Shown: positions 1 through 9,168 of the stretch, in pieces
How the letters are laid out: every line of letters starts with the position of its first letter
Numbering within the stretch: the first letter of the stretch is position 1
Source of the DNA: MVYY01 sp012517575
Lineage (GTDB): Bacteria > Bacteroidota > Bacteroidia > Bacteroidales > Paludibacteraceae
Direction: 5' to 3'
DNA length: 64,000 nucleotides
Assembly (NCBI GenBank): GCA_031629035.1
Contig: JAVLUG010000005.1
Span: forward strand, 1 to 64,000
Position numbers and translations under genes: made by a program
Notes under the pieces: generated by a model
What the model was told of the DNA's origin: nothing
Databases searched by the model: none
Seen by the model: the letters and a program-made list of their open reading frames with translations, nothing else

Positions 1-49
1 GTGTTAATAACCAGAATAACTCTGCGAGTTATTTCCGGTTATATAACAC
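1..49. repeat. Large hairpin at window start
   Basis: The two arms pair almost completely around a TGC loop: GTGTTAATAACC.. on the left, ..GGTTATATAACAC on the right. One arm carries two or three extra bases. It could be the terminator of a gene left of the window. It could also be a short attC-like site, since extrahelical bases and a GTTATAT end fit that family. I cannot decide from this fragment. Confidence 0.5.
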
Positions 50-162
50 CTCATCATCAGAAATTATGATAGAAATTCAATTAAGAAATGACCAAAAGTG
101 GTCCTAAAAATGGGTAGTACCTCAAAGATTCAAATTTTTTAATAGAAACCAATTATGGTAAG

Positions 163-579
163 GTGAAATTTGAATCTATTGAAGAAGGTGATGCTTTTCA
201 TGAATATCATTATTTAAATGACATTCAATTATCGAATTATAAAATTGTAGAGATGTTTACTTTGGATTATCCAATAACAATATTTCTGAATTTAGATAAT
301 TATGGAGGATTTACTACCGAAGGTGAAATCTTTTTCTCTAAGGCGAAATCTTTTTTTGTATCAATCTCAAATACCCCGGACTATTGCCTTTTTGAAGTGT
401 ATGCAATAACAAAAAATGGTATCTCCAATATTGTGAACTTGTATTCAAATAACTATCAGATTGACAAAATAAGTTGGAATAATAGTTTGTTATTTGAAAC
501 TGTAATAAGTAACGAACAACGGAAATATTGTAAAATAGATTTTGAAAAATTATTGAGTGACTTTGAGAGTAATAAATAA
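163..579 (+). CDS. Hypothetical protein, 138 aa
   Basis: I do not recognise the family. The product is acidic, soluble and rich in aromatic residues and Asn/Ile, with no signal peptide or membrane segment. The only in-frame start near the 5' end is GTG at 163; an ATG at 155 runs into a stop at once. It is very AT-rich, unlike the housekeeping genes further right, and lies in the run of small accessory genes separated by attC-like palindromes. Size and acidity would suit an immunity-type protein, but no motif proves it. Confidence 0.55.
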   Translation: MKFESIEEGDAFHEYHYLNDIQLSNYKIVEMFTLDYPITIFLNLDNYGGFTTEGEIFFSKAKSFFVSISNTPDYCLFEVYAITKNGISNIVNLYSNNYQIDKISWNNSLLFETVISNEQRKYCKIDFEKLLSDFESNK

Positions 580-665
580 AAATAAAATGAGAAAAACAAC
601 CGAAAAATACTTACCAAATAAAATATAATAAAGAAAATAAATCAATTGAAGAGTTAACAGAAATA

Positions 666-920
666 GTGAAAGCTGACTTTCTTGTCAGTTACACAGATTT
701 AGAAATTTATCTAAACGAAAATGGAATGCTGAAATTAAAATTCAAACTTAACTTTTATGATATTAAAAACAAAAAATTTCTTTTAGAAAACTATTACGAA
801 GCAGACGAAAATAATGAAGGTGGAATGTGGGGTTGCAGTGAATCTAGATTTAAGTGTATTGTGAATAATACATTGCGAATCGGAACGGAAGAGGTTGCGA
901 AAAAATATTGGAATAAATAA
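666..920 (+). CDS. Small hypothetical protein, possibly 5'-frameshifted
   Basis: This is an 84-aa reading frame with no recognised family. The nominal start is GTG 666. The same frame stays open upstream to about 591 without a good start codon. An ATG at 587 in another frame (MRKTTEKYLPNKI, then stop) looks like the missing N-terminus. A single indel near 621-630, an A/T-rich run, would join them into a protein of about 110 aa. The stop lies 9 bp before an attC-like palindrome, so it is probably the last gene of a cassette that begins upstream. Confidence 0.45.
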   Translation: MKADFLVSYTDLEIYLNENGMLKLKFKLNFYDIKNKKFLLENYYEADENNEGGMWGCSESRFKCIVNNTLRIGTEEVAKKYWNK

Positions 921-929
921 AAAAACTAC

Positions 930-1058
930 TGCCAACATGCAATATACAAAATTGGGGTTTAATCGGTTATTCAAGGGTTGTGGCTCGCATCAAGTGCAGT
1001 GTAGCTTGATTGAGAATCGCTCCGCAATCCCCAACTTTGTATATTGCCAACGTTATGT
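930..1058. repeat. attC-like palindrome A
   Basis: Imperfect inverted repeat of about 130 bp. The left arm (TGCCAACATGCAATATACAA..) pairs with the right arm ending ..TTGTATATTGCCAACG. The right end carries the core GTTATGTGGC (1052-1061). The inner part (GGTTATTCAAGG, then TGTGGCTCGC, then CCGCAATC) is shared with the palindromes at 2626 and 35432. I read it as an integron attC-type site closing the unit that contains the gene at 666-920. Confidence 0.65.
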
Positions 1059-1082
1059 GGCATTAAAAAAAACAAAACCGAC

Positions 1083-1787
1083 ATGAAAGCAAAACTTTTG
1101 ACAATTGTAACAGGATTAATGATTCTTTTTAATCCAGTTTATGCTCAGTTCACAGATTCAGATGTAACACTTGTTGTAACTGGATTATCTGAAACTTATT
1201 CCAAAAAATTCAAAGAAAACAAATCTGTATTCATTGAAGCCTTGAATAATTCCGAATTGCCGACAGAAATCAAACCATTAAAGATTGAAGTAAATTATAA
1301 AAATGAACAAGGATTTGTGAAACTGACAATTAATTTCAACGTTGACAAAATCTATTCTGATGGTAGTCGCTACAAAAGTCATGGCGACCAATTTAGAGCA
1401 TTTGGTAAGGGGATTAGTTTTTATTTTCAAAACCAATTAATGCTCTGTTTAAGTGAGTATAAATTTGCGGTTGAAAGGGAAGGGTATTCTGTTAAGACGG
1501 ACTTGGCAGATTTTGAAAGTGTTTTGACTTTAAAAAAGTCAACAGGTGACATTATGAATGTTTATGCTTATAATCGTGTAGGAAATGGATATGGTGGTAT
1601 GTATCCATATTATTTTTACTCAACGATAGATATGAAAATTGCAGGTAAAACGTATTCAACTGAATGTGGTAATTTGAAAACACTGAATGATATGAAAATG
1701 TTTTTTGTAGAAGACCTTGAAGGGCTTGATGGACAGAAAACAGGTGCTTATTATTTTTGTAAATTTTTCAATATTTCAGTTTATTGA
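1083..1787 (+). CDS. Exported hypothetical protein
   Basis: 234 aa. The start at ATG 1083 is chosen because it places a classical signal peptide at the N-terminus (MKAKLLTIVTGLMILFNPVYA, cleavage near AQ). An upstream in-frame ATG at 1044 lies inside the attC-like palindrome and is unlikely. The mature protein has mixed beta-rich sequence with many aromatic residues (YGGMYPYYFYS around residue 170) and no motif I can name. It opens about 30 bp after the G|TTATGTGGC junction, so it is the first gene of a two-gene cassette with the DUF4238 protein, which starts 12 bp downstream. Confidence 0.65.
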   Translation: MKAKLLTIVTGLMILFNPVYAQFTDSDVTLVVTGLSETYSKKFKENKSVFIEALNNSELPTEIKPLKIEVNYKNEQGFVKLTINFNVDKIYSDGSRYKSHGDQFRAFGKGISFYFQNQLMLCLSEYKFAVEREGYSVKTDLADFESVLTLKKSTGDIMNVYAYNRVGNGYGGMYPYYFYSTIDMKIAGKTYSTECGNLKTLNDMKMFFVEDLEGLDGQKTGAYYFCKFFNISVY

Positions 1788-1799
1788 AATGGAAAAGAA

Positions 1800-2624
1800 A
1801 TGGAAAAGAAAAACAATCACTATATTCCCAAATGTCTTTTAAAACGCTGGATTACTAACAATGGGAAGTATGACGGGGTCAACGTGTTAAATATTAATGC
1901 AAGAACTATTGATTTTAGCAATTCAAATGGGAAAAAGGCTTTTTCATTCGCAAGCATAGATAATTTATACGTTCTTTCAAAAGAAAATGAAAGACTTATA
2001 AATTTGGAGAATTGGTTTGACGGCCTTGAAAATTCCCTTTCAATATTTATAGACAAAGTATCAAAAAATGAGTCCAATTTATTCAATAATTTAGGGCATT
2101 TAAATAAGCTGTTAATGAGCTTAGTTTCATTTGAGTTTCGTTCAAGATACTTTTTCGAGAAAGGAATTCAATACCTTGATAACAACCCTGTAATAAAGTC
2201 GGGATTTGAAGGAAAAAGTAGTTTTCAAATAATATTAGAAAATGTTGTCAATGCCACGACTGACAATATAAATCAATTATTTCCAGTTGAGTTTACAATT
2301 TGGAAGTCAGACATTCCTTTGTTGATTTGTGATAGACCATTGATGTTTAAAATTGTTGATGATTATAGTTTTTTCCCTTTAACACCTAACTTGATGCTAT
2401 CATTTATCCAAACGAAAAGCCAATCAACAATAAGCTATCAGAATATTGATGAAAAATTTGCAATAAGTTTCAATAACATGATTGTCGAAAATGCAAGAGA
2501 CTGGATTGTTTCGACAGACAGAAATGTATTAGAAGAATTAATATCCAGAAAAGATTTTGGTCAGTATAATGACACCGTAACTTTTGACAAAATTAAGACA
2601 TTGATAAAAGGATATGAATATTAA
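1800..2624 (+). CDS. DUF4238-family protein
   Basis: 274 aa. The N-terminal NNHYIPKCLLKRW fits the conserved opening of DUF4238 (HYIPxxxLxxF/W), and the length suits the family. Function is unknown; DUF4238 proteins are soluble and common in accessory islands. A repeated ATGGAAAAGAA at 1789 and 1800 offers two ATGs, but only the second is in frame. The stop lies 1 bp before the left inverse core of the next palindrome, the compact gene-to-attC spacing expected of a gene cassette. Confidence 0.7.
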   Translation: MEKKNNHYIPKCLLKRWITNNGKYDGVNVLNINARTIDFSNSNGKKAFSFASIDNLYVLSKENERLINLENWFDGLENSLSIFIDKVSKNESNLFNNLGHLNKLLMSLVSFEFRSRYFFEKGIQYLDNNPVIKSGFEGKSSFQIILENVVNATTDNINQLFPVEFTIWKSDIPLLICDRPLMFKIVDDYSFFPLTPNLMLSFIQTKSQSTISYQNIDEKFAISFNNMIVENARDWIVSTDRNVLEELISRKDFGQYNDTVTFDKIKTLIKGYEY

Positions 2625-2625
2625 C

Positions 2626-2759
2626 GCCACATAACACGCGGTATAAAAAATTGCCGGGACAGTAGGTTATTCAAGGTTTGTAGCCCGCTCAAACTGCGTA
2701 GCTGTTTGACAGGAAAGAAGCCCGCAATCTGCCACTACTCATACAATTTACCGTTGTGC
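2626..2759. repeat. attC-like palindrome B
   Basis: About 134 bp. The left end GCCACATAAC is the exact reverse complement of GTTATGTGGC that starts this cassette at 1052. The right end is the core GTTGTGC (2753). The inner section (TATAAAAAATTGCCGGGAC, GGTTATTCAAGG, TGTAGCCCGC, TTGACAGGAAA, CCCGCAATC) is nearly identical to the palindrome at 35432 and related to that at 930. This is the clearest member of the family. Confidence 0.75.
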
Positions 2760-2803
2760 CGCATGTTAAGAGTGATTTTTAATAATAATTTTAAAGAACA
2801 ATT

Positions 2804-3268
2804 ATGGATTTTTCAAATGTAACAAACGGAATTAATCAGTACATTGACAAATGGGAACAAAAATTAATTAATTTACCTGTTGAGACCATTACCCAAAAGC
2901 GAAATAAGCAAAACAGGACTATTAAACAGATTCTTGGTCATTTGATTGATTCTGCTGCTAATAATCATCAACGAATGATTAGATTGCAATATAATGCAAA
3001 ACTTGTTTTTCCAGATTATCAGCAGGATAATGATTTGTGGATTGCTTTGCAAGATTACCAAAATGAAGATTGGTTTACGATAATTCAACTTTGGAAGTAT
3101 TATAACCTACATATGATTCAAGTAATTAAATCCGTTGACCAGACTAAGCTTGATAACTCATGGCAAAGCTTTGAGGATATTACTGTAACACTTCGACAAA
3201 TGATTGAAGGATATTTAGAACATATCGAGTTACATTTAAATGAGATTCAAGAATTGATTGATAAATAA
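2804..3268 (+). CDS. DinB-like four-helix protein
   Basis: 154 aa. The pattern matches the DinB/YfiT superfamily: His in HLIDSAANNHQR (residue about 47) and the paired His of EGYLEHIELHLNEI near the C-terminus supply the usual three-histidine metal site of a four-helix bundle. Such proteins act as metal-dependent thiol or sugar transferases or are uncharacterised stress proteins; the substrate here is unknown. First gene of the cassette that starts at G|TTGTGCC (2753). The frameshifted cupin follows with overlap or no gap. Confidence 0.75.
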   Translation: MDFSNVTNGINQYIDKWEQKLINLPVETITQKRNKQNRTIKQILGHLIDSAANNHQRMIRLQYNAKLVFPDYQQDNDLWIALQDYQNEDWFTIIQLWKYYNLHMIQVIKSVDQTKLDNSWQSFEDITVTLRQMIEGYLEHIELHLNEIQELIDK

Positions 3269-3600
3269 AGTGATATGCTATCTATTTTTTCCTGATAATA
3301 TAATAAATTTACCTGAAGCAGATATTCAATTAAATGGTATTAATGCATATCTGTTACAAGGGACAGAGCATCAAATAATATTTATGGAATTTAGCGAGGA
3401 TGAAGAGTTGCCACCACATTCACATGGAAGCCTATGGGGAATTGTACTCGAGAGTAAGATTGATTTGATAATTGATGGAGTCTTAAAGACAAGGTGACAG
3501 ATATTACATTCCCTCCAATGTTATACATTCTGGTAAGATTTATAAAGGATATGCTGATTTTACATTTTTTAATCAAGTAGATAGATATAAAACAAAATAA
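3258..3600 (+). pseudogene. Cupin-fold protein, single frameshift
   Basis: The upstream frame (TTG 3258, or GTG 3270 directly after the DinB stop) encodes a small cupin: EDEELPPHSHGSLWG gives the metal-binding motif 1, followed by SKIDLIIDGVLKT. It stops at 3497. The next frame continues at once as GDRYYIPSNVIHSG (cupin motif 2 His), then KIYKGYADFTFF, and ends at 3600. One extra A near 3493 explains the break; removing it gives an intact protein of about 113 aa. Either a recent pseudogene or a sequencing error. It ends 8 bp before the next attC-like site. Confidence 0.75.
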
Positions 3601-3608
3601 AACACGAT

Positions 3609-3742
3609 GGCACAACAACGACTCATATCCAATGCGGGTCAAGTAGGTTGAGTTTTTCATCGGTTTTTAAATATATTAGTTCACGGTTAATAGGTCAGTG
3701 CTATCTAATCCCTCATTGGGCATAGCCGCCACCGTTGTGTGC
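3609..3742. repeat. attC-like palindrome C
   Basis: Left end GGCACAAC (3609-3616) is the exact complement of GTTGTGCC, which opens this cassette at 2753. Right end GTTGTGTGC is at 3734-3742. The arms pair as CACAACAACGACTCATATCC with the complement of GGGCATAGCCGCCACCGTTG, with bulges. The middle is diverged from palindromes A and B, as is usual for attC centres. Confidence 0.72.
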
Positions 3743-3787
3743 AACCCTGAAAAACAGGAAATGAATAACAAATAAATAAAAAAACAA

Positions 3788-4327
3788 ATGAAAACTAAAA
3801 AATTATCATTTTTACTTATTAATACTGTCATTATGATTGGATTGTTTTCTTGTTCAACAATCCCGAAAGGAGTAAAAGCCGTTGCTCCTTTTGATAAAGG
3901 AAAGTATCTTGGCAAATGGTATGAAATTGCTCGAATTGATTTTAAATATGAAAAAGATTTAAACAATACAACTGCTGAATATTCTTTAAATTCTAATGGT
4001 ACAATTAAAGTTATTAATAAAGGATATAATCCTAAAAAGGGAAAATGGGAACAAGCGATAGGAAAAGCCAAATTTGTTGGAAATGATACGATTGGAATGC
4101 TTAAAGTGTCATTTTTTGGTCCGTTTTATTCAGGATATAATGTAATCGCGCTCGACCCTGATTATAAATATGCATTGGTAGGAGGAGCAAGCTACAAGTA
4201 TCTATGGATTTTATCTAGAGAGACGAGTATACCTGATGAGATAAAATATAAATATTTAAAGATTGCAGAGGATTTTGGATACAATACTTCAAATCTTTTG
4301 TGGATTGTACATGACAATCAAAAATAA
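3788..4327 (+). CDS. Lipocalin (Blc-like lipoprotein)
   Basis: 179 aa. A lipoprotein signal peptide with lipobox LFSC (Cys about 22) is followed by GKYLGKWYEIARIDF, the lipocalin GxWY signature. A beta-barrel pattern ends in YKYLWILSRE and a C-terminal helix. Length and motifs match bacterial Blc-type outer-membrane lipocalins, which bind fatty acids or lysophospholipids under membrane stress. It is the only gene between the junction G|TTGTGTGC (3734) and the inverse core GCACACAAC (4333), a textbook single-gene cassette. Bacterial lipocalins are known integron cassette cargo, which fits. Confidence 0.85.
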   Translation: MKTKKLSFLLINTVIMIGLFSCSTIPKGVKAVAPFDKGKYLGKWYEIARIDFKYEKDLNNTTAEYSLNSNGTIKVINKGYNPKKGKWEQAIGKAKFVGNDTIGMLKVSFFGPFYSGYNVIALDPDYKYALVGGASYKYLWILSRETSIPDEIKYKYLKIAEDFGYNTSNLLWIVHDNQK

Positions 4328-4332
4328 GGTTA

Positions 4333-4424
4333 GCACACAACTGACACTTTTACCTTGATTTGAAACAAAAACAACAACAAGTAAAACCTTCAAATATTTT
4401 ATGGGATAGCAAATAATGTTGGCG
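4333..4424. repeat. Degenerate attC-like site D
   Basis: It starts with GCACACAAC, the exact complement of the lipocalin cassette's opening GTTGTGTGC. It ends with GTTGGCG (4418). The arms between pair only weakly (CCTTGATTTG / CTTCAAATA), so the palindrome is less convincing than A-C. The next unit, beginning TTGGCGG, contains the restriction-modification locus. Confidence 0.5.
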
Positions 4425-4456
4425 GTTAATCTTAAAGAAATATTGAAAGAAGAATA

Positions 4457-7400
4457 ATGACAAAAGAAACTCAAATAGAAGAAAGCTTAATAACCAAACT
4501 GACTGACCTAAAATACACTTACAGATCGGATATACATGACAGGGTTAGTTTGGAAAATAATTTCCGTGAAAAGTTTCAAGCACTTAATCGGGTTCATTTG
4601 ACTGATTCCGAATTTGCACGACTTCGGGACGACATTATAAATGCTGACGTATATGTTTCATCAAAACGTTTGAGGGAAATCAATACGTTTATGCGTGAGG
4701 ATGGAACACCTTTGCATTACACATTGGTGAACATCAAAGATTGGTGCAAAAATGAGTTTGAAGTTATCAATCAACTTCGGATAAATACCCAAAATAGCTA
4801 TCACCGGTATGATGTGATTTTGCTGATTAATGGAATCCCTGTTGTACAAATAGAGTTGAAAGGTTTAGAAGTGAGTCCGCGCAGAGCCATGCAGCAGATT
4901 GTGGAGTACAAAACGGACCCGGGCAACGGTTATACCAATTCGTTGCTTTGTTTCATGCAGTTGTTTATTGTGAGCAACCGTGCTAATACTTACTATTTTG
5001 CCAATAATAACAATAATCATTTCAGCTTTAATGCAGACGAACAGTTTTTGCCCATTTACCAATTAGCAAGTGAAGACAATAAAAAAATCACACACTTAGA
5101 CGACTTTTCCGAAAAGTTTTTGAGCAAATGCACCTTGGGGCAAATGATTAGCAGATATATGGTTTTGGTGGCAAGCGAACAAAAATTGTTGGTAATGCGG
5201 CCCTACCAAATTTATGCGGTAAAGGCTATTGTTGACTGTATTCATCAAAACAGAGGCAACGGCTACATTTGGCACACCACAGGAAGCGGTAAAACGCTTA
5301 CTTCATTCAAAGCATCAACTTTACTCAAAGACAATCCCGACATAGAAAAATGTTTGTTTGTGGTTGACCGCAAAGACCTTGACCGACAAACCCGTGAGGA
5401 GTTCAATAGATTTCAGGAAGGTTGCGTTGAAGAAAACACCAACACGGAAATGCTGGTAAGGCGTATGCTTTCCGATGATTACGCCAACAAAGTAATCGTT
5501 ACTACCATTCAAAAATTAGGACTGGCATTAGACCCAAACAATAAAAACAACTACAAAGAGCGCTTACAACCCCTGAGGAATAAACGCATTGTTTTCATTT
5601 TTGACGAGTGCCACCGCTCGCAGTTTGGCGAAAATCACAAAGCCATCAAAGAATTTTTCCCCAATGCACAGTTATTCGGATTTACCGGAACACCCATTTT
5701 CGACGAAAATGCCACGTATAAGCAAATTGACGGAACAGTTGGCTCTTTTGTAACTACCAAAGATATTTTTCAAAAACAACTGCATGCCTACACCATTACT
5801 CATGCCATCGAAGATAGAAACGTTTTGCGTTTCCACATCGACTATTTCAAGCCTGAGACAGATATTACGATAGGCAGCAGGGAACATAAAACGGCGGTTG
5901 CCAATTCCATCCTCAAAAAACACGATGCAGCCACTCATAACAGACGTTTCAACGCAATATTGGCAACCGCTTCCATCAATGATGCCATTGAGTATTACAA
6001 CCTGTTCAAAGACATTCAGGCAAAAAAAATCAAGAAAGATGAAAACTTCATTCCTTTAAACATTGCTTGTGTGTTTTCTCCGCCTGCACAACTTATTACT
6101 AAAGAGGGCGACCAACAAAGCCAAAAAAATGCAGCCGATATAAGGCAAATGCAGGAAGATTTACAGCAGGAAAAAGAGGACAACAAAGTAGAACCCGAAA
6201 AAAAGAAGAAAGCGCTGCAAGCCATTATTGCCGATTACAACAAGCAATACGGAACGAATCACACGATTAACGAGTTCGACCTGTATTATCAGGATGTACA
6301 GCAACGCATTAAATTTCAGAAATACAGCAATGCTGATTTTCCACACAAAAACAAAATTGATATGGTGATTGTGGTGGATATGTTGCTTACCGGTTTTGAT
6401 TCAAAATACCTGAACACTTTGTATGTGGACAAAAACCTGAAATATCATGGATTGATTCAGGCTTTCAGCCGCACCAACCGAACATTGCATTCCACAGGCA
6501 CGGAAGTTACCATTAAGCCTTACGGAAACATCCTCGATTTCCGCCAACAGCAGGAAGAAGTGGACAAAGCCATTGCCTTATTCAGCGGAGAAGACACAGG
6601 GCGAGCCAAAGAAATATGGTTGACGGAATCTGCTCCGGAAATAATTGAGAAATATCGGGAGGCAGTAAAAGCCATGGAAAAATGGATGGAATCGAAAAAC
6701 ATCGTGGCAGAACCGCAGGAAGTTTACAACATTAAGGGCGATGCTGCACGCATCGAGTTTATCAATCGTTTTAAAGAAGTGCAACGGCTGAAAACGCAGC
6801 TTGACCAATACACCGACCTGGACGATGAACAAAAAGCAAAGATTGAAGAGTTGATGCCCGAAGAACAATTGCGTTCGTTTCGCAGTTCGTATCTGGAGAT
6901 TGCCAAACAACTTAAAGAAGTTCAACAAAAAGAAGGTGACAAAGCACCTGATAACGTTAAGCAACTCGATTTTGAATTTGTGTTGTTTGCTTCAGCCTTG
7001 ATAGACTACGACTACATCATGAACCTGATTGCCAAATACACGCAAGGCACACCGAAAAAGCAAAAAATGACCCGTGCCCAATTGATTGGTGCATTGAGTT
7101 CAAATGCTAACCTAATGGAAGAGCGGGAAGATATTATCGAATACATCGAAACCATGGAAGTGGGCAAAGCATTAAATGAACAGGAAATTAAAGAGGGTTA
7201 CCAATTGTTTAAAGCAGAAAAAATAGCCAAAGAGTTAGCCCATATTGCACAGAAAAACGGTTTGGAGCAATCAGCATTGCAACAATTTACCGAAAGCATT
7301 ATCAGCAGAATGATTTTTGATGCCGACAAATTAAGTGAACTTTTTGCACCCTTAGACTTGGGCTGGAAAGAACGCACCAAACGGGAACTTGCCTTGATGA

Positions 7401-7471
7401 ACGACCTTGTTCCCATACTCAAAAAACAGGCAGAAGGACGGGAAATTAGCGGTTTGAAAGCGTATGAATAA
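4457..7471 (+). CDS. hsdR: Type I restriction enzyme subunit R
   Basis: 1004 aa. The N-terminal PD-(D/E)xK nuclease is visible as RYDVILLINGIPVVQIELKG (D about 118, E/K about 133-135). A superfamily 2 translocase follows: Walker A TTGSGKT near 276, DECH box FIFDECHRSQFG near 383, motif III FGFTGTP, and a C-terminal helicase half with the motif SRTNRT. A long helical C-terminal part probably contacts HsdM/HsdS. The protein translocates and cuts unmethylated DNA when bound to the M2S core. First gene of the locus; it overlaps the GIY-YIG gene by 8 bp. It looks intact. Confidence 0.95.
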   Translation: MTKETQIEESLITKLTDLKYTYRSDIHDRVSLENNFREKFQALNRVHLTDSEFARLRDDIINADVYVSSKRLREINTFMREDGTPLHYTLVNIKDWCKNEFEVINQLRINTQNSYHRYDVILLINGIPVVQIELKGLEVSPRRAMQQIVEYKTDPGNGYTNSLLCFMQLFIVSNRANTYYFANNNNNHFSFNADEQFLPIYQLASEDNKKITHLDDFSEKFLSKCTLGQMISRYMVLVASEQKLLVMRPYQIYAVKAIVDCIHQNRGNGYIWHTTGSGKTLTSFKASTLLKDNPDIEKCLFVVDRKDLDRQTREEFNRFQEGCVEENTNTEMLVRRMLSDDYANKVIVTTIQKLGLALDPNNKNNYKERLQPLRNKRIVFIFDECHRSQFGENHKAIKEFFPNAQLFGFTGTPIFDENATYKQIDGTVGSFVTTKDIFQKQLHAYTITHAIEDRNVLRFHIDYFKPETDITIGSREHKTAVANSILKKHDAATHNRRFNAILATASINDAIEYYNLFKDIQAKKIKKDENFIPLNIACVFSPPAQLITKEGDQQSQKNAADIRQMQEDLQQEKEDNKVEPEKKKKALQAIIADYNKQYGTNHTINEFDLYYQDVQQRIKFQKYSNADFPHKNKIDMVIVVDMLLTGFDSKYLNTLYVDKNLKYHGLIQAFSRTNRTLHSTGTEVTIKPYGNILDFRQQQEEVDKAIALFSGEDTGRAKEIWLTESAPEIIEKYREAVKAMEKWMESKNIVAEPQEVYNIKGDAARIEFINRFKEVQRLKTQLDQYTDLDDEQKAKIEELMPEEQLRSFRSSYLEIAKQLKEVQQKEGDKAPDNVKQLDFEFVLFASALIDYDYIMNLIAKYTQGTPKKQKMTRAQLIGALSSNANLMEEREDIIEYIETMEVGKALNEQEIKEGYQLFKAEKIAKELAHIAQKNGLEQSALQQFTESIISRMIFDADKLSELFAPLDLGWKERTKRELALMNDLVPILKKQAEGREISGLKAYE

Positions 7472-7928
7472 AGGTTGGATGTACATATTGGAATGTGTCG
7501 ATGGCAGTTACTATACCGGGAGTACTAATAATTTGGAATTGCGGTTAGCACAACATCAGGCCGGCGAAGGGGCTAATCATACCAAAAAGCATTTACCGGT
7601 TAAACTGGTATATTTTGAAGAATATGAAAGAATTGACCAGGCATTTTATCGCGAAAAACAGGTGCAGGGCTGGAATCGGAAAAAGAAAGAAGCATTAATA
7701 AATGGGATGCCCCAAAAACTACATGAATTGGCCGAATGCATGAATGAAACGCATTACAAGAATTATAGTAATGGTGGTTTCGGCTCCGCTCAACCACCTC
7801 AATCACCTCAACCACCTCAATCACCGCGCTCCCTGAGCGAAGCCGAAGGCAGCGAAGCCGAAGGCAGCGAAGTCGAAGGGAGCGAAGTCGAAGGCAGCAC
7901 AACACATAAACAAGCCGAAGGGCAGTAA
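7464..7928 (+). CDS. GIY-YIG nuclease-domain protein
   Basis: 154 aa. Residues 1-90 are a GIY-YIG fold of the UvrC/YhbQ type: WMYILECVDGSYYTGSTNN, then RLAQHQAG and AFYREKQVQGWNRKKK. The last 50 residues are an acidic Pro/Ser/Glu tail (SEAEG and SEVEG units) that comes from REP-like and tandem repeat DNA, so the gene was probably extended by repeat insertion. Small GIY-YIG genes of this kind are common in Bacteroidota. Inside hsdR-hsdS it may be a passenger rather than part of the R-M enzyme. Confidence 0.85.
   Translation: MNKGWMYILECVDGSYYTGSTNNLELRLAQHQAGEGANHTKKHLPVKLVYFEEYERIDQAFYREKQVQGWNRKKKEALINGMPQKLHELAECMNETHYKNYSNGGFGSAQPPQSPQPPQSPRSLSEAEGSEAEGSEVEGSEVEGSTTHKQAEGQ
7773..7895. repeat. 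REP-like palindrome and tandem repeats
   Basis: 7773-7798 is a hairpin with stem GGTGGTT/AACCACC and inner TCGGCTCCGCTC, a Bacteroidota REP-type sequence. 7791-7824 contains an 18-bp direct repeat (CAACCACCTCAATCACCT). 7836-7895 holds four 15-bp units (AGCGAAGCCGAAGGC with C/T and G/C variants). All stay in frame with the GIY-YIG gene. A REP-associated transposase gene lies 1.3 kb downstream. Confidence 0.75.
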
Positions 7929-7947
7929 ATATCAGAACTGAAAGCAT

Positions 7948-9168
7948 ATGAATGAGAACAACGAAAATAAATTGGTACCAAGGCTAAGGTTTCCTGAGTT
8001 TTTGAAAGAAGGGAACTGGGAAGATAAAATTTTAAAGCAAGTATCAGATGTTACTTCAGGTCAATCACCTTCTGGTGAAAGCTATAATGAAGAAGGAATT
8101 GGCACACCGTTTTATCAAGGCAAAACTGATTTTGGTGATATTTTTCTGAAAGAACCAACTAAGTGGACAACTGAACCTACCAAATTTGCTAATGCTGATG
8201 AGATATTGATGTCTGTTCGTGCGCCTGTTGGAGCATTAAACATTTCTACTCAAAAAATTTGCATTGGTAGAGGATTAGCGGCTATTCAGCCAAAAGTGAA
8301 CAAATGGTTTTTATACTATTTTTTAAGTAGAATAAAAGACAGGATTATAGGAAATGGGGGTTCTGTTTTTGATTCTATCAATAAAGAACAGATTGAAAAA
8401 ATAAGTGTTTTAATTCCACAGGAACAGAAAGAGCAGCAAAAAATCGCCGCCTGCCTTTCGTCTTTAGATGATGTCATAACTGCCGAGAGCAAAAAATTGG
8501 AAGTGCTGAAAGAACATAAGAAAGGGCTACTGCAAAACCTTTTTCCGCAGGAAGGGGAAACCGTGCCGAAGTTGCGGTTTAAGGAGTTTGAGAATAGTGG
8601 GGAGTGGGAAGTGAAGACGTTGGGTGAAGTGTTTACATCCTTTAGCGGAGGAACACCTAGTACATCTAAAAAAATGTATTATGAAGGAAGTATTCCTTTT
8701 ATTCGTTCTGCTGAAATAAATAAGACTTCAACAGAATTATTCTTAACAGATTTGGGCTTAAGAAATTCATCAGCAAAAATGGTTTCTAAGGGAGATTTAT
8801 TAGTTGCCTTGTATGGCGCTAATAGTGGGGATGTTGCAATTTCAAAAATTGAAGGAGCTATAAATCAAGCTATTTTGTGTCTTAAATCAGAATTTAGCAA
8901 TTCTTTCGTTTATCATTATCTTTCAGGTAAAAAGAGTTGGATTGTGTCGAAATATATTCAAGGTGGACAAGGAAACCTTTCAGGTGAAATTGTAAAATCT
9001 ATTTCGGTATCATTTCCATCTAAACCTGAACAACAAAAAATCGCTGCCTGCCTTTCGTCAATAGACGATTTAATCAATGCCCAGAGCCAAAAGATAGAAA
9101 CCTTAAAATTGCACAAGAAAGGATTGTTGCAGGGGTTGTTTCCTGATGTAAATGAACATAATGGATAA
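7948..9168 (+). CDS. hsdS: Type I R-M specificity subunit S
   Basis: 406 aa with the two-half architecture of HsdS: target-recognition domain 1, then a conserved helix (EQQKIAACLSSLDDVITAES, near 167), then HKKGLLQNLFPQ; target-recognition domain 2, then EQQKIAACLSSIDDLINAQS near 358 and HKKGLLQGLFPD. The two conserved regions are almost identical at protein level. That favours domain swapping by recombination. Each TRD reads half of a bipartite target. It overlaps the REP transposase gene by 17 bp. Confidence 0.93.
   Translation: MNENNENKLVPRLRFPEFLKEGNWEDKILKQVSDVTSGQSPSGESYNEEGIGTPFYQGKTDFGDIFLKEPTKWTTEPTKFANADEILMSVRAPVGALNISTQKICIGRGLAAIQPKVNKWFLYYFLSRIKDRIIGNGGSVFDSINKEQIEKISVLIPQEQKEQQKIAACLSSLDDVITAESKKLEVLKEHKKGLLQNLFPQEGETVPKLRFKEFENSGEWEVKTLGEVFTSFSGGTPSTSKKMYYEGSIPFIRSAEINKTSTELFLTDLGLRNSSAKMVSKGDLLVALYGANSGDVAISKIEGAINQAILCLKSEFSNSFVYHYLSGKKSWIVSKYIQGGQGNLSGEIVKSISVSFPSKPEQQKIAACLSSIDDLINAQSQKIETLKLHKKGLLQGLFPDVNEHNG

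Noticed and set aside
7836..7895. Four 15-bp repeats as a CRISPR-like array
   Set aside because: Repeats are contiguous without spacers and stay in the coding frame.
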